Origin: Dictyobacter formicarum | GTDB taxonomy: Bacteria; Chloroflexota; Ktedonobacteria; Ktedonobacterales; Ktedonobacteraceae | DNA: 64,000 nt | Assembly (NCBI RefSeq): GCF_016587435.1 | Contig: NZ_BNJJ01000031.1 | Coordinates: 1 to 64,000, forward strand | Direction: 5' to 3' | Shown here: positions 44,712-54,177 of the stretch, piece after piece | Layout: every line of letters begins with the position of its first letter | Numbering within the stretch: position 1 is the stretch's first letter | Made by a program: the position numbers and the translations under genes | The notes under the pieces: generated by a model | What the model saw: only the letters and a program-made list of their open reading frames with translations | Told to the model about the DNA's origin: nothing | Databases searched by the model: none

Positions 44712-45359
44712 TCAGGAAATTTCTACATATCCATTACGCCAGCGGTTAACCATATATTCAACTGAACTGATGTATTGCTCTTCATTGTTGTTATCGCTAT
44801 TGGGAGCATAGACCGGGATAATTTGATCGACGGTAGTCAGGCCCCAGTTTTGAATATACTCTTGTGAGATGAGTCTATACCAGTCTTCAAAGCCTTCTTC
44901 CCAGGTATCATATTTGCGATACCCATGATAGCTAGGATGACCTGGAGTAGAGCGGATATTGCCAAGCGAATGGGTAACACTGGCCACGCCCTGTGTTCCC
45001 ATCTGACTCTCTTGCATAAAGAATGCCAGCGCATAGGCCGGATCGATGTCATATTTGACGCCGTCATCGTAAAGTGCCTGACCTTTGCCATGGGCAGGCG
45101 AGTGATAGTGATCGAGCACCGAATTGATGAAGCCAGCACTGATAGTAGGTTTCCCGGTGACGTTATAGGGGCCGGCGGATCCGTTTAATCTTGATGCCAG
45201 GTGTGGCGTCAAAGTAGAGATAAGCAGGCTAAGGATGCCGATACCGATTGCTACACTGGCCACAACAACCACTGAGAGCCGAAAGGCAGAAGAAAAAGTC
45301 ATACGTGGTCGTTTCTTGCGATAGGTTGCGCGATAGGCCCTTCTTTTTACCCTGGGCAT
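44712..45359 (-). CDS. Membrane-anchored glucosaminidase (GH73-like) protein
   Basis: A 215-aa protein with a basic N-terminus, one TM helix (about 28-50, VVVVASVAIGIGILSLLIST) and an extracytoplasmic GH73/lysozyme-like domain (residues 75-215). The candidate catalytic Glu is in ALAFFMQESQMGTQG; the domain continues with LGNIRSTPG and YRKYDTWEEGFEDWYRLI. Likely a peptidoglycan endo-beta-N-acetylglucosaminidase. AGGAAGGA precedes the ATG. Confidence 0.75.
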   Translation of the reverse strand: MPRVKRRAYRATYRKKRPRMTFSSAFRLSVVVVASVAIGIGILSLLISTLTPHLASRLNGSAGPYNVTGKPTISAGFINSVLDHYHSPAHGKGQALYDDGVKYDIDPAYALAFFMQESQMGTQGVASVTHSLGNIRSTPGHPSYHGYRKYDTWEEGFEDWYRLISQEYIQNWGLTTVDQIIPVYAPNSDNNNEEQYISSVEYMVNRWRNGYVEIS

Positions 45360-45482
45360 GTCAATCCTTCCTGGACAGATATATGTATAGAAATTTTTGT
45401 ATTAATATTTTAATGTATATATCTCTATTACGATAGAGCATGTGGCGAAGTTGTACTACACTTTTTCCTGGAGTGAGCTTGA

Positions 45483-45530
45483 GAAGTATACGCTTCGTGC
45501 TTGAGGCCCCTGACGGTTAGCGCCTGTTCG
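45483..45530 (-). repeat. Right block of bipartite element, copy G
   Basis: Minus strand: GGCGCTAACCGTCAGGGGCC, TCAAGCACGAAGCGTATAC, matching copy C. Only a small bulged hairpin (45547-45567) lies where the long palindrome would be. Confidence 0.7.
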
Positions 45531-45595
45531 CAAGGAAGCACAATACACTTCCCATGAAGATGGGAGTCAGAGCGCCTCGGGGCCTGAGGAACGCA

Positions 45596-45643
45596 GTCGT
45601 CCCCAATCTCTTTTGAGCTCCGCAGGAGCGTAGTGTGAGGCGG
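45596..45643 (+). repeat. Left and right blocks joined without a palindrome (possible empty site)
   Basis: GTCGTCCCCAATCTC (45596-45610) corresponds to the left block of copies B and D; TTTTGAGCTCCGCAGGAGCG (45611-45630) corresponds to the right-block start. They are directly adjacent, whereas copies B and D have 64 and 58 bp of palindrome at this junction. Confidence 0.65.
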
Positions 45644-45800
45644 AGAGACCACGATGGGCGTGGGAATCAGACACACTCTATTAATAGGCAACGCTCCAGG
45701 ACGAATATAGGCTATAATAAAAGAGCTGACGAGATATTTATTGTTGAATAGCTCGCTGTATATACATGGACAGGCATTGCTTGGAGAGAGGAACAATTTT

Positions 45801-47012
45801 ATGACTGAACGGCCCCCCGTAGCTCACCCCCATGGATCTGCACAGGCACCGCTGCCTGCGGCAACCGATTTATATTCGCTTGACACGCTCTTATCTGATG
45901 AAGAGCGTATGGTACGTGATACTGTGCGCAAATTTGTGCGCGAGCGCGTCATGCCTGTGATTGGAGAACATTTTGAGGCGGGTACTTTTCCACGTGAATT
46001 GATCCCCGAAATGGCCGAACTCGGCTTGCTGGGAATGCATTTAGATGGATATGGCTGCGCAGGCTTGAGCGCAGTCTGCTATGGTCTGGCATGCCAGGAG
46101 CTGGAGGCGGGCGATAGCGGCATTCGCTCGTTTGTTTCCGTGCAGGGCTCACTGGCCATGTTTCCTATTTTTGCCTTTGGCTCAGAAGAACAGAAGCAGC
46201 GCTGGTTACCAGCGATGGCTAAAGGCGAAGTGATCGGCTGCTTTGGCCTCACGGAGCCGGATATTGGTAGTGATGCGGGCAATATGCGCACCACCGCGCG
46301 CCGCGATGGCTCCTCTTATGTGCTTAATGGAAACAAGATGTGGATCACTAATGGTGGCATTGCTGACGTGGCGGTAGTGTGGGCACGCACAGAAGATGGC
46401 GTACGCGGCTTCCTGGTCGAACGTGGCACCCCTGGCTTTACGACTAGTAATATTCACCGCAAACTTTCACTCAGGGCCTCTGTGACCTCTGAGCTACATT
46501 TTGAGGACTGCCGAGTTCCGGCTGAGAATATGCTGCCCAACATCAGAGGCATGCGTGGACCGCTATCCTGTTTAAATGAAGCTCGTTTTGGCATCGCCTG
46601 GGGAGCAGTCGGAGCGGCCCGCGCCTGCTATGAAGTGGCCCTGGATTACGCGAAGACCCGTGAGCAATTTCAGCAGCCCATTGCGCGTTTCCAACTGGTC
46701 CAGCAGAAATTGGTGACGATGGCCACTGAACTGGTTAAGGCGCAGTTGCTGGCCTTGCAACTGGGACGCCTCAAGGACCAGGGGATGCTGCATCCAGTAC
46801 AGATCTCTGTTGCCAAGCGCAATAATGTGCGCGAAGCTTTGCATGCCGCGCGTGAAGCCCGCTCGATCCTGGGAGCCAATGGTATCACGCTCGAATATCC
46901 CATCATCCGCCACATGAATAATCTGGAGTCAGTCTTCACCTATGAAGGCACAGATGATATTCACACCCTGATCATTGGCCAGGCCATCACCGGGGAAAGC
47001 GCCTTTTCCTGA
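45801..47012 (+). CDS. Acyl-CoA dehydrogenase, glutaryl-CoA dehydrogenase-like
   Basis: FAD enzyme of 403 aa. Closest by motif to glutaryl-CoA dehydrogenase: GCFGLTEPDIGSDAGNMRT, WITNGGIADVAVVWA, EARFGIAWGAVGAA, and the C-terminal YEGTDDIHTLIIGQAITG, where the Glu of YEGT is the catalytic base. GCDH oxidises and decarboxylates glutaryl-CoA to crotonyl-CoA in lysine/tryptophan degradation. ATG 45801 follows GGAGAGAGG; an upstream in-frame TTG at 45741 is unlikely. No other catabolic gene is adjacent. Confidence 0.85.
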   Translation: MTERPPVAHPHGSAQAPLPAATDLYSLDTLLSDEERMVRDTVRKFVRERVMPVIGEHFEAGTFPRELIPEMAELGLLGMHLDGYGCAGLSAVCYGLACQELEAGDSGIRSFVSVQGSLAMFPIFAFGSEEQKQRWLPAMAKGEVIGCFGLTEPDIGSDAGNMRTTARRDGSSYVLNGNKMWITNGGIADVAVVWARTEDGVRGFLVERGTPGFTTSNIHRKLSLRASVTSELHFEDCRVPAENMLPNIRGMRGPLSCLNEARFGIAWGAVGAARACYEVALDYAKTREQFQQPIARFQLVQQKLVTMATELVKAQLLALQLGRLKDQGMLHPVQISVAKRNNVREALHAAREARSILGANGITLEYPIIRHMNNLESVFTYEGTDDIHTLIIGQAITGESAFS

Positions 47013-47021
47013 GCACCACTG

Positions 47022-47110
47022 ATGCTCAAAACGTTTTTATTGAGTGGCGCAAATGCGCAGCGCGCACTTGCGCCACTCAATAAAAACGGGCGGACGCATG
47101 CGCGCCCGTC
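47022..47110 (-). repeat. Bipartite palindromic element, copy F (right block truncated)
   Basis: Palindrome at 47032-47088: 21 perfectly paired bases, one mismatch, five more pairs, loop AGC. On the minus strand it is followed by CGTTTTGAGCATC, which keeps the junction of copy D, but the rest of the right block is missing. The other flank (minus strand GCGGACGGGCGCGCATG) resembles copy E. It sits between the convergent stops of the dehydrogenase and the next gene. Confidence 0.75.
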
Positions 47111-47133
47111 CGCAAGGGGAAGTGTTGCCTCTC

Positions 47134-47874
47134 TTATTTACTACAGGCTGGCACAGGCTGGCCAGGACCCATATTATTGCTATAGTCGGTAACTTTCCAG
47201 CTGCCGTCATCTTGATCTTGTTGCAAGGTAATCTGCAGTTTATAAGGAACCGTGGTGTTATCCTTGGTGCGCTTAATGGTATAAAAATAGATCTGGCTAT
47301 TATCTTGAACCTGCGCGCTATTCTCTACTTCATTGTAATCCTGTACAGGCCCATAGCAAGTATCGAGGACTTGAGCCTGTTTGATAAATTGGTCTTGTGA
47401 TATCCGAATAGTAATAGCTGGTCCGAGATCTTTATATGCCTGAGCATAATTTTTTGAGTTCAAGGCACTCAAGAAATCTGTTGCTGTCGTGCTTGCCGGG
47501 GCACTGGCAAACATGCCGGATGCTAGCAAATATCCAACCACACCGGCCACGATAGCTAAAACAAGAAAAACACCACCGAACATTAAAATACGCTTGCGCA
47601 GCTTCTGGGGTGGTGGCTCCTGGTGAGTAGGACGTGGCACACGAGTCATCTCGGGAGGAGTATCTACCCGTGCCATCCCCGCCGGGCGTTTAGGAATCGC
47701 CCTCTGTTCGGTAGTCTTCTGTGAGATCACCTGCTGAATTGCCTGGTGCTTGCTGGTGCCCTCATTAGGATTGCGCAGGACCGCGCGCTGTTTACTTGTC
47801 CCATTGAGAGAGGGAAGTCCTTGAGTTGATGGTTTTTCAAACGATCCACTCTCCTGATTCTCTCGTCCTTGCAT
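47134..47874 (-). CDS. Single-pass membrane protein with extracytoplasmic NTF2-like domain
   Basis: A 246-aa protein: cytoplasmic Gln/Thr/Pro-rich region (1-95), TM helix at about 98-120 (LMFGGVFLVLAIVAGVVGYLLA), then a domain ATDFLSALNSKNYAQAYKDLGPAI ... WKVTDYSNN resembling DUF4878/NTF2-like stress-sensor domains. ATG 47874 follows GAGG; an upstream start at 47919 is possible. Function unknown. Confidence 0.7.
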   Translation of the reverse strand: MQGRENQESGSFEKPSTQGLPSLNGTSKQRAVLRNPNEGTSKHQAIQQVISQKTTEQRAIPKRPAGMARVDTPPEMTRVPRPTHQEPPPQKLRKRILMFGGVFLVLAIVAGVVGYLLASGMFASAPASTTATDFLSALNSKNYAQAYKDLGPAITIRISQDQFIKQAQVLDTCYGPVQDYNEVENSAQVQDNSQIYFYTIKRTKDNTTVPYKLQITLQQDQDDGSWKVTDYSNNMGPGQPVPACSK

Positions 47875-48143
47875 GCTTGTCCTCCTCATAAGTTGCAATA
47901 TTCTGCTCTGATGTGTCATAGGCTAGCGGCTGCAATACTGCATAAATAGCAAGCACTGCCTGGGCTGACCGCACATTACTTTCTATTTTTAGAGTGCTTA
48001 ATCCGCACTGCATGCTTTACTTATGGAAATAGGCAGAGTAAATCTTCTTTCTTTAGTTTACTCCACAATCCAATAAACCTGTTTTACTATAAAGGCTCTA
48101 ATTTCCACTGTCAACAAGATGTACTTAGGTGCTAGGAAATCGG

Positions 48144-48194
48144 GCAAAAAAACAGGCTGCAAATGGCCTGGCCACTCATAGCCTGTTTTTTTGC
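48144..48194. terminator. Bidirectional terminator
   Basis: GCAAAAAAACAGGCT and AGCCTGTTTTTTTGC arms around a 25-base loop; it serves the polysaccharide operon on the minus strand. Confidence 0.8.
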
Positions 48195-48254
48195 TCGCTC
48201 GTTATAAGCTAGTATGTACAGTTTTTCTGACAATGGTAAACGAGCAGGAAGCGT

Positions 48255-49382
48255 TTAATACTTATTGGTTGAGAGTGCCGGTGTCGCTTTGTTTTCTTGC
48301 ATCTTGGCTTCGATGAACTGGAGGATACGCCGACTAAAGCGCGAGTTATCAAATTCGAGCGCATGGTTATGAATAACTAGTGGATCAAAGCGGCGCTCGT
48401 CAAATGTTGCCAGGACGTTTACCAGGCTCTCTACGGTTTGCTCCTGGAAAAAGACACCGGTCACGCCATCAATGATCGAAGCCAGGGCGCCCCCGGCTCC
48501 GTAGGCGATAATAGGACGGCCGCAGGCCTGGGCCTCCAGAGGCGTAATACCAAAGTCTTCCTCGCCGGGAAAGAGGAAGGCGCGGCAATGCTGGAAGTAA
48601 TAGATGACCTCTTCGTCCGAGAGGTGGCCCATAAATCGAATGGTGGGACCTGCTAACTTCTTTAATCGTTCCTCATCGCGGCCTCTGCCAATGATGACCA
48701 GTGGTAGCTGGAGACGATTGCAGGCCTGGATCGCCAGGTCCAGCTTCTTGTAAGGGATAAGGCGGCTGACGGCCAGAAAATAGTCTCCTGGTAGCATATC
48801 AGGCTCAAATGGAAAGCGTTTCGTATCAACCGGTGGTGGGATATAGGCGGCCTCGCGCCGATAATATTTGCGAATGCGCTCAGCGATAGTGGGTGAATTA
48901 GCAATAAAATGATCTACCCGCTGTGCACTGATCTGATCCCAGACGCGCAGTCCCGTGATCATAAATGGCAGCACGCCACGGGCCACTTTTCCCAAATGTT
49001 CACGCTCAACATATTCTTGATAGTTCCAGCACCAGCGCATAGGAGTGTGACAATAGCAGATGTGCATCGTTTCTGGCCGTGTAATGACCCCTTTGCCAAA
49101 GGCGCTCGAACTGCTCAGCACCAGATCGTAACCGCGTAGATCCAGGTTCTCCATCGCGAATGGATAGAGTGGCAGGTAGGGTTGATGATGTTTCGTCACC
49201 AGGGGCAATTTTTGCATAAAAGACGTGCGAATATCCATTTTTTGGAATATAGGATCGACACGTTTAGGATCATAGATTGAAGTATAGAGAGGCGCGTCTG
49301 GAAAAATCTCATGGAACGCCAGTACTACACGCTCAGCCCCTCCCATTTGGTTAAGGTAATCATGCACTAATGCTACTTTCAC
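48255..49382 (-). CDS. GT4-family glycosyltransferase (exopolysaccharide)
   Basis: A 375-aa GT-B enzyme. VALVHDYLNQMGGAERV at the N-terminus, CYCHTPMRWCW, FLAVSRLIPYKKLDLAI, and the donor-site EX7E segment FPGEEDFGITPLEAQACGRPII. Similar to WbaZ-type mannosyltransferases. The start codon is GTG; AGGAG lies 11 bases upstream, inside the end of the preceding gene. Third gene of the minus-strand polysaccharide cluster, three bases after the sugar transferase stop. Confidence 0.88.
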   Translation of the reverse strand: MKVALVHDYLNQMGGAERVVLAFHEIFPDAPLYTSIYDPKRVDPIFQKMDIRTSFMQKLPLVTKHHQPYLPLYPFAMENLDLRGYDLVLSSSSAFGKGVITRPETMHICYCHTPMRWCWNYQEYVEREHLGKVARGVLPFMITGLRVWDQISAQRVDHFIANSPTIAERIRKYYRREAAYIPPPVDTKRFPFEPDMLPGDYFLAVSRLIPYKKLDLAIQACNRLQLPLVIIGRGRDEERLKKLAGPTIRFMGHLSDEEVIYYFQHCRAFLFPGEEDFGITPLEAQACGRPIIAYGAGGALASIIDGVTGVFFQEQTVESLVNVLATFDERRFDPLVIHNHALEFDNSRFSRRILQFIEAKMQENKATPALSTNKY

Positions 49383-49385
49383 TGT

Positions 49386-51005
49386 TTAATATGCTCCTCG
49401 ACTGAATAAGATGGCTGGAATGGTGCGCAGGAGAATCTGTATGTACAGGCGCAGCGACCAGTTCTCGATATAGTAGATATCCATTAACACCCCTTCATCG
49501 AAACTGATATTGCTGCGACCGCGCACCTGCCAGAGTCCGCTGCAGCCAGGCTTAATGGCCAGTCGCCCTTTCTGCCACTCTTCATATTGTGCCACTTCGC
49601 GTGGTAACGGCGGTCGTGGGCCAACCAGGCTCATTTCGCCTTTCAGCACATTGAACAGCTGAGGAATCTCATCCAGGCTGGTGCGTCGGATAAAGCGACC
49701 GACCGGCGTGACGCGTGGATCTTCACGCATTTTAAAGATTGGCCCCTGAGCTTCGTTCTGACTGAGCAACTGGGCCAGGCGTTGATCTGCATCTTTATAC
49801 ATCGAGCGGAACTTGAGCATCTTAAAGTGTTTGCCATTCAATCCTACTCGATCTTGTTTATAGATAATGGGTCCGGGCGAGGTAAAAACGATGGCCAGGG
49901 CGATACACAGATAAATGGGTGAGCCAATAATCAAGGCCAGCGAGGAGATGACGATATCAATCGTGCGTGTGATAATGCGTTGTGGCGTATTGAGCGAAGC
50001 CTGCCTGATGCCTAGTAAAGGGATGCCCTCGATATTTTCCATATCAATACGTGAGAGATTAAGCTCGTAAAGATCTGGAATCAGTTTAAATGAAGCACCC
50101 AGGCGTTCACACAGCCTGACGCTACGAATCGCATGATTATTCAAATGTGAGGGCAGCGCGATAATCACCTCATCCACCTGCATAGAACGAATGACCACCC
50201 CAATGTCATCAATGGTACCTAGCATTTTAAAGCGACCAAAATCGCCTGGAGGCTCGGTCATATCATGGAGAAAGCCGACCACCGAAAAGCCCAGATTCGG
50301 GCTGGCGGTCAGGCATTGCATCACCATCTTGCCAAGGCGACCCGAACCTACCACCAGCACACGTGTCTCACCCAGTCCCATGCGATACAGCATACCCATC
50401 CCACCCGATATAACCAGGCGGCCAGCGCACAACACAACGACAGTGGTAAACCAGATGAACGGAATTAATAAACGTGAATTGGGTACCAGGGTATCGGGAT
50501 CATATTGGTTCGTATTCTGAAAAAAGAAAAAGTACGTGATTAAAAAAGCCATCCCTATTGTGGTTGAGGTCGCAATTAACCAGGCCTGTCGGAACCAGTT
50601 ACCAGTAAGCCGAATGTGGTACAGGCGGCGCGCAGCAAAAATGATAATTAAACCTGCAATCACGCCAGCCCATAGCGGCATATAGGAGGAAAATTGCTGG
50701 TTATTATCAGGGGCCGCAGCAGTATAATAGCCAAAAATCTGATATTTTAACCCCTCCAGCATCGGATTATGCAAAAGTGTTTTAAACCGCAAGCGATAGG
50801 CCAGGTAACAGGCAGCAAGAATCATCAGCGTATCCAGAACGATCATAAAGATGGTTTCGGCGATACGCCAATGGCGGCGCAGCGACCTACGTTCAGAGAT
50901 AACTTTCGTGATTGGTCCAGTTGCTCCACCTATCATTTCATGTGTTACCTCTGTTGTTGTCCTTGTCGCAGGCGCTGATTCGTTGTTCTGTATAATTCGA
51001 GCCAT
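49386..51005 (-). CDS. Polyprenyl-phosphate sugar-1-phosphate transferase (WcaJ/WbaP-like)
   Basis: A 539-aa integral membrane enzyme that starts polysaccharide units by transferring a sugar phosphate to undecaprenyl phosphate. Five hydrophobic helices lie in the first 300 residues, including a CoA-binding-like segment VLVVGSGRLGKMVMQ. C-terminal bacterial sugar transferase domain: SPGPIIYKQDRVGLNGKHF, MLKFRSM, TSLDEIPQLFNVLKGEMSLVGPRP, IKPGCSGLWQV. No clear SD; 20 bp separate it from the upstream gene. Confidence 0.93.
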   Translation of the reverse strand: MARIIQNNESAPATRTTTEVTHEMIGGATGPITKVISERRSLRRHWRIAETIFMIVLDTLMILAACYLAYRLRFKTLLHNPMLEGLKYQIFGYYTAAAPDNNQQFSSYMPLWAGVIAGLIIIFAARRLYHIRLTGNWFRQAWLIATSTTIGMAFLITYFFFFQNTNQYDPDTLVPNSRLLIPFIWFTTVVVLCAGRLVISGGMGMLYRMGLGETRVLVVGSGRLGKMVMQCLTASPNLGFSVVGFLHDMTEPPGDFGRFKMLGTIDDIGVVIRSMQVDEVIIALPSHLNNHAIRSVRLCERLGASFKLIPDLYELNLSRIDMENIEGIPLLGIRQASLNTPQRIITRTIDIVISSLALIIGSPIYLCIALAIVFTSPGPIIYKQDRVGLNGKHFKMLKFRSMYKDADQRLAQLLSQNEAQGPIFKMREDPRVTPVGRFIRRTSLDEIPQLFNVLKGEMSLVGPRPPLPREVAQYEEWQKGRLAIKPGCSGLWQVRGRSNISFDEGVLMDIYYIENWSLRLYIQILLRTIPAILFSRGAY

Positions 51006-51025
51006 ATATTTTATACTATCTCATA

Positions 51026-52204
51026 CTATTGAACAAACGTTATACGTTGCGAATGATGCATTTTAGCAGCCTGTTCATATGCTGCAATAGTTTTTTCGGC
51101 CATGGTCTGGGCTGAAAATTTTTGAGCAACCATGGCGGCCTGGCGCTGGCAACGTTCGCGTAAGGTTTGATCGGTCAAAGCCTGGTATAGTGCGGCGCTC
51201 AATGCATTCACATCCTGCGGATCAATGCACAACGCCAATCCTGCACCTGCCTCAGGCAAGCTTGATACATTAGAAGTGACCACCGGCGTACCACAGGCCA
51301 GGGCTTCCGCTACGGGAATGCCAAATCCCTCATACAGTGAAGGATAAGCAAAGACAGAAGCACTCTTATACCACAGGGGCTGTTCACTGTCTGAGACAAA
51401 CCCCGGGAACAAGACCTCTTCTTCTAGACCAAGCTGACGGACCCTGGCGAAAATTGTATCGTAGAGCCAGCCTTTGCCACCTGCCAGCACAAGTTTTTCG
51501 CGAATATGGTGTTGCTTTCTTAATTGTGCGTAAGCGTCAATCAAGGTAGCGATATTTTTACGTGGTTCTAACGTACTCAAGTACAAGATAAAACCCTTGG
51601 CAACGCCATATTTTTCGCGGAATGTGTCTAATTTATCTTCTATAGAAACGTTCGAAAAACGCTCGTCGATACACGGATAAATAGTCTGGATACGCTCGTA
51701 TGGAATTCCAACCAACTCATGAACGTCGTGTTGTGTACTCTCAGATACCGTGACAAGCAGCGTGGCCCGCTTTAAACTGCGCAGCGTAAACGTTTGATGA
51801 TACAGGCGTTTAGCGGGTGTAAGCACGTGAGGAAAACGCAAGAACGCCAGGTCATGAATTGTGACAACGCTAGCGCAGCGAGCTGGTAAGCGTTCAGGCC
51901 GTACATTGACGGGAGAATGAAGCACATCGATCTGGTGCTGGCGCACCAGTTTGGGCAGGGTTAGCTGTTCCCAGGCAATGCGGGCCACAGGCTTAGATTC
52001 GGGCCAGGGAGCAGCAATAAACGTAATCTGTGGATGGTGCTCCAGTTGCTCGATAACATCCTGTCCATTTACAAATATCGTATAGGTGTGATCCCCCGGC
52101 TGCCTGGCAATTTGAGTCAGCAAATAGCGGATATACCGGCTGACACCACCATTGCGATAGCTCTGACCGTAGGATAACAACTGTGCATTAATGCCAATGT
52201 GCAT
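51026..52204 (-). CDS. GT4-family glycosyltransferase (exopolysaccharide)
   Basis: A 392-aa GT-B enzyme: IGINAQLLSYGQSYRNGGVSRYIRYLL, a VTIHDLAFLRFPHVL segment, LYLSTLEPRKNIATLIDAY, and FAYPSLYEGFGIPVAEALACGTPVV (EX7E). Typical of mannosyl- or rhamnosyltransferases of surface polysaccharide clusters. GAGGAG lies upstream of ATG 52204. First gene of the cluster; its promoter must be in the AT-rich region up to 52588. Confidence 0.9.
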   Translation of the reverse strand: MHIGINAQLLSYGQSYRNGGVSRYIRYLLTQIARQPGDHTYTIFVNGQDVIEQLEHHPQITFIAAPWPESKPVARIAWEQLTLPKLVRQHQIDVLHSPVNVRPERLPARCASVVTIHDLAFLRFPHVLTPAKRLYHQTFTLRSLKRATLLVTVSESTQHDVHELVGIPYERIQTIYPCIDERFSNVSIEDKLDTFREKYGVAKGFILYLSTLEPRKNIATLIDAYAQLRKQHHIREKLVLAGGKGWLYDTIFARVRQLGLEEEVLFPGFVSDSEQPLWYKSASVFAYPSLYEGFGIPVAEALACGTPVVTSNVSSLPEAGAGLALCIDPQDVNALSAALYQALTDQTLRERCQRQAAMVAQKFSAQTMAEKTIAAYEQAAKMHHSQRITFVQ

Positions 52205-52588
52205 TCTCGTTGTGTTCTCCTCATCAGACTTCTAACGCCAGTGTGTATTACAGAAGATTGGCAAAGACATCGCTTAAGCTGTGACATTTTCCGCTGGATG
52301 TTATTGCTTTATAACGTCTTTGATTTTTGCGTGGTCACAATACTAATTGTTTTGACCCGTAGCTCTCCTCTTTACCTGCATTAGAAGTATAGTTCGCATC
52401 GCGTCTCCTGCAAGCATCCAGAGCATGAATTCTTGTTCATGAATTAGTAGTAAAAATATGTAGCACTCTGATGCTCTTGAAGCATATGCATTTTCTATAG
52501 AATAAATACGCAGGTAACATGTTGATTATGAGCAACATGCACATATCTCAGTATACTCCGCTCTTCACAATTGGCCTAGTAAATGGAA
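52205..52588. other. Intergenic region upstream of the polysaccharide cluster
   Basis: About 380 AT-rich bases with no supported gene. It holds a direct repeat CATGAATT (near 52424 and 52438). Expected to contain the cluster promoter; none is clear. Confidence 0.45.
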
Positions 52589-53926
52589 CTAATGGCTTGA
52601 TAGCCTGTTTGCATGGTCGGGTGTTTGCCTATCATAACTGGTAAGAAAAAGCACATGTTGTTTCATATGCGCGCGGAGTTGCTCCAGGGGCGCTGGAGCT
52701 CCCGTTGCTACCGATGCTATGGGGAGAGCGATACCCATTGTAGGTACGGCGAATTGACGGCTAATGAGAGTATATTCATCAACATCGGCTGCTAATGGCA
52801 GCAGTAACGGAGGTTGCTGAGATACGTTTTGGATGGCTTGCTGCCACTGCTGTACCATTGGTTCTCTGGCTGAGATAGCGATAGGCTGACTGGCAGATAG
52901 CAAGCGACACTGAACGGGATAGGACGTATGGGTATGAAAATGGTGTTGGAGTTTTGTAAAAATCTCATGAGGATTTTGCGCGGGAACGAGCTGGAAATCC
53001 AGTCTGGCCTGGGCCTGCGTCGGGATGAGTTCGGTATTGTCTACGGTGTCATCCATGGATGTACTGGTTTGTGGGCTCAGAGCGCTATTGAGCAGCGTAA
53101 TGGTACAGGTAGGAGTTAACCAATAGGCATAGTGCTGCTGAATACCTTTTAGATCCATAACCAGTTGTTCAGTACCCCAGGCCTGTCTGAGCTCTGCGCT
53201 GATATCTGGTAAATGTGAAATGGCCTCAATGACCTCATCTTCTGGTGTTTGTAAGTGATCGTAGAAACCTTCCAGTAAAATATCTTCGCGCTCATCCTTT
53301 AGCGCGGCCAGGGCCCAGATTAATTGCCAGGCGGCATCAGGCGCGATCGCTCCATAGCTGGCAGGGATGGCCCGGGTAGCGGTCTGTAGCGAGACTTCGA
53401 CCTGTAGATGGCCCTTTATGCCTAATATAAGTTCAGTTTGCATGGCTACTTTGCTTATTTCGCGTTTTGTGGTATACAAGATACAGCTATCTGCCTGTAA
53501 TAGCGAGCGTTGCTCAGCCAACAATTGCGCAAGGTAGGTGGAAGGTGTCGAAGCCTGACCATCGATTAGCCATTTGATATTGACGGGAAACTGCTTACAG
53601 TGATTGGCATAGGCATGTATGGCTGCCAGTTGTGAGAGCAAGGGAAACGTAACCTGCTGCATCGCCATGGATGGTGTATATTTTATATAAAAAAGCAGCG
53701 TTTGTGGTGCCTGAACCATATATTCGCCATATAGAATGAGCTGATCCGGGTCAAGGTATTGTACTAAAAAACCATGATGACGCAAAAGTGATAGCCAGAT
53801 GTCTTGTATCTTTGGCGCTGGTGAAGTATAAATTTGAGTAGAGATAGATTGCCAGTCATGCAGGTACAAAGGGAATTGCTCATCAATCGTATGTAAAAGG
53901 ATTTGCTGGATTGATGATAATGGCAT
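52589..53926 (-). CDS. M20-family peptidase homologue lacking catalytic residues
   Basis: A 445-aa protein aligned by eye to M20 dipeptidases (DapE/ArgE/CPG2 clan). The lid domain is recognisable: LILGIKGHLQVEVSLQ ... WALAALKDEREDILLEGFYD matches the family pattern GxxGxxxVEV ... LKDExGRILIPGFYD. Yet the metal and catalytic positions are lost: YGHxDVQP is replaced by FYIKYTPS, GRGxxDMKG is missing, EGEEExGS is IDGQASTPS, and the lid HSGxxGG is IPASYGA. ATG 53926 has GGAGGG upstream. Probably a non-enzymatic binding protein. Confidence 0.65.
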   Translation of the reverse strand: MPLSSIQQILLHTIDEQFPLYLHDWQSISTQIYTSPAPKIQDIWLSLLRHHGFLVQYLDPDQLILYGEYMVQAPQTLLFYIKYTPSMAMQQVTFPLLSQLAAIHAYANHCKQFPVNIKWLIDGQASTPSTYLAQLLAEQRSLLQADSCILYTTKREISKVAMQTELILGIKGHLQVEVSLQTATRAIPASYGAIAPDAAWQLIWALAALKDEREDILLEGFYDHLQTPEDEVIEAISHLPDISAELRQAWGTEQLVMDLKGIQQHYAYWLTPTCTITLLNSALSPQTSTSMDDTVDNTELIPTQAQARLDFQLVPAQNPHEIFTKLQHHFHTHTSYPVQCRLLSASQPIAISAREPMVQQWQQAIQNVSQQPPLLLPLAADVDEYTLISRQFAVPTMGIALPIASVATGAPAPLEQLRAHMKQHVLFLTSYDRQTPDHANRLSSH

Positions 53927-54177
53927 AGCCCCTTTGCCCTCCTGGTATGACGCTGCTAGTACCGCCGTGTATATATCTTGCATGCCGTGGTTTGAAAGAG
54001 TATACTCATGTGCAGTAAGCGGTATAAGTAGTAGGTGAGTGAGAAGATCGCAGCAAAAAAATGTGTATTACGTTGCGTTTTTCTCTGTATCGGTGTATTA
54101 TAGCCTAAAGTTCTAGCAACTGCCTAGTGGGCAGTGCGCACAAATCGAGAGCTACTGAAGTACGGGAGAGAAGCGCG

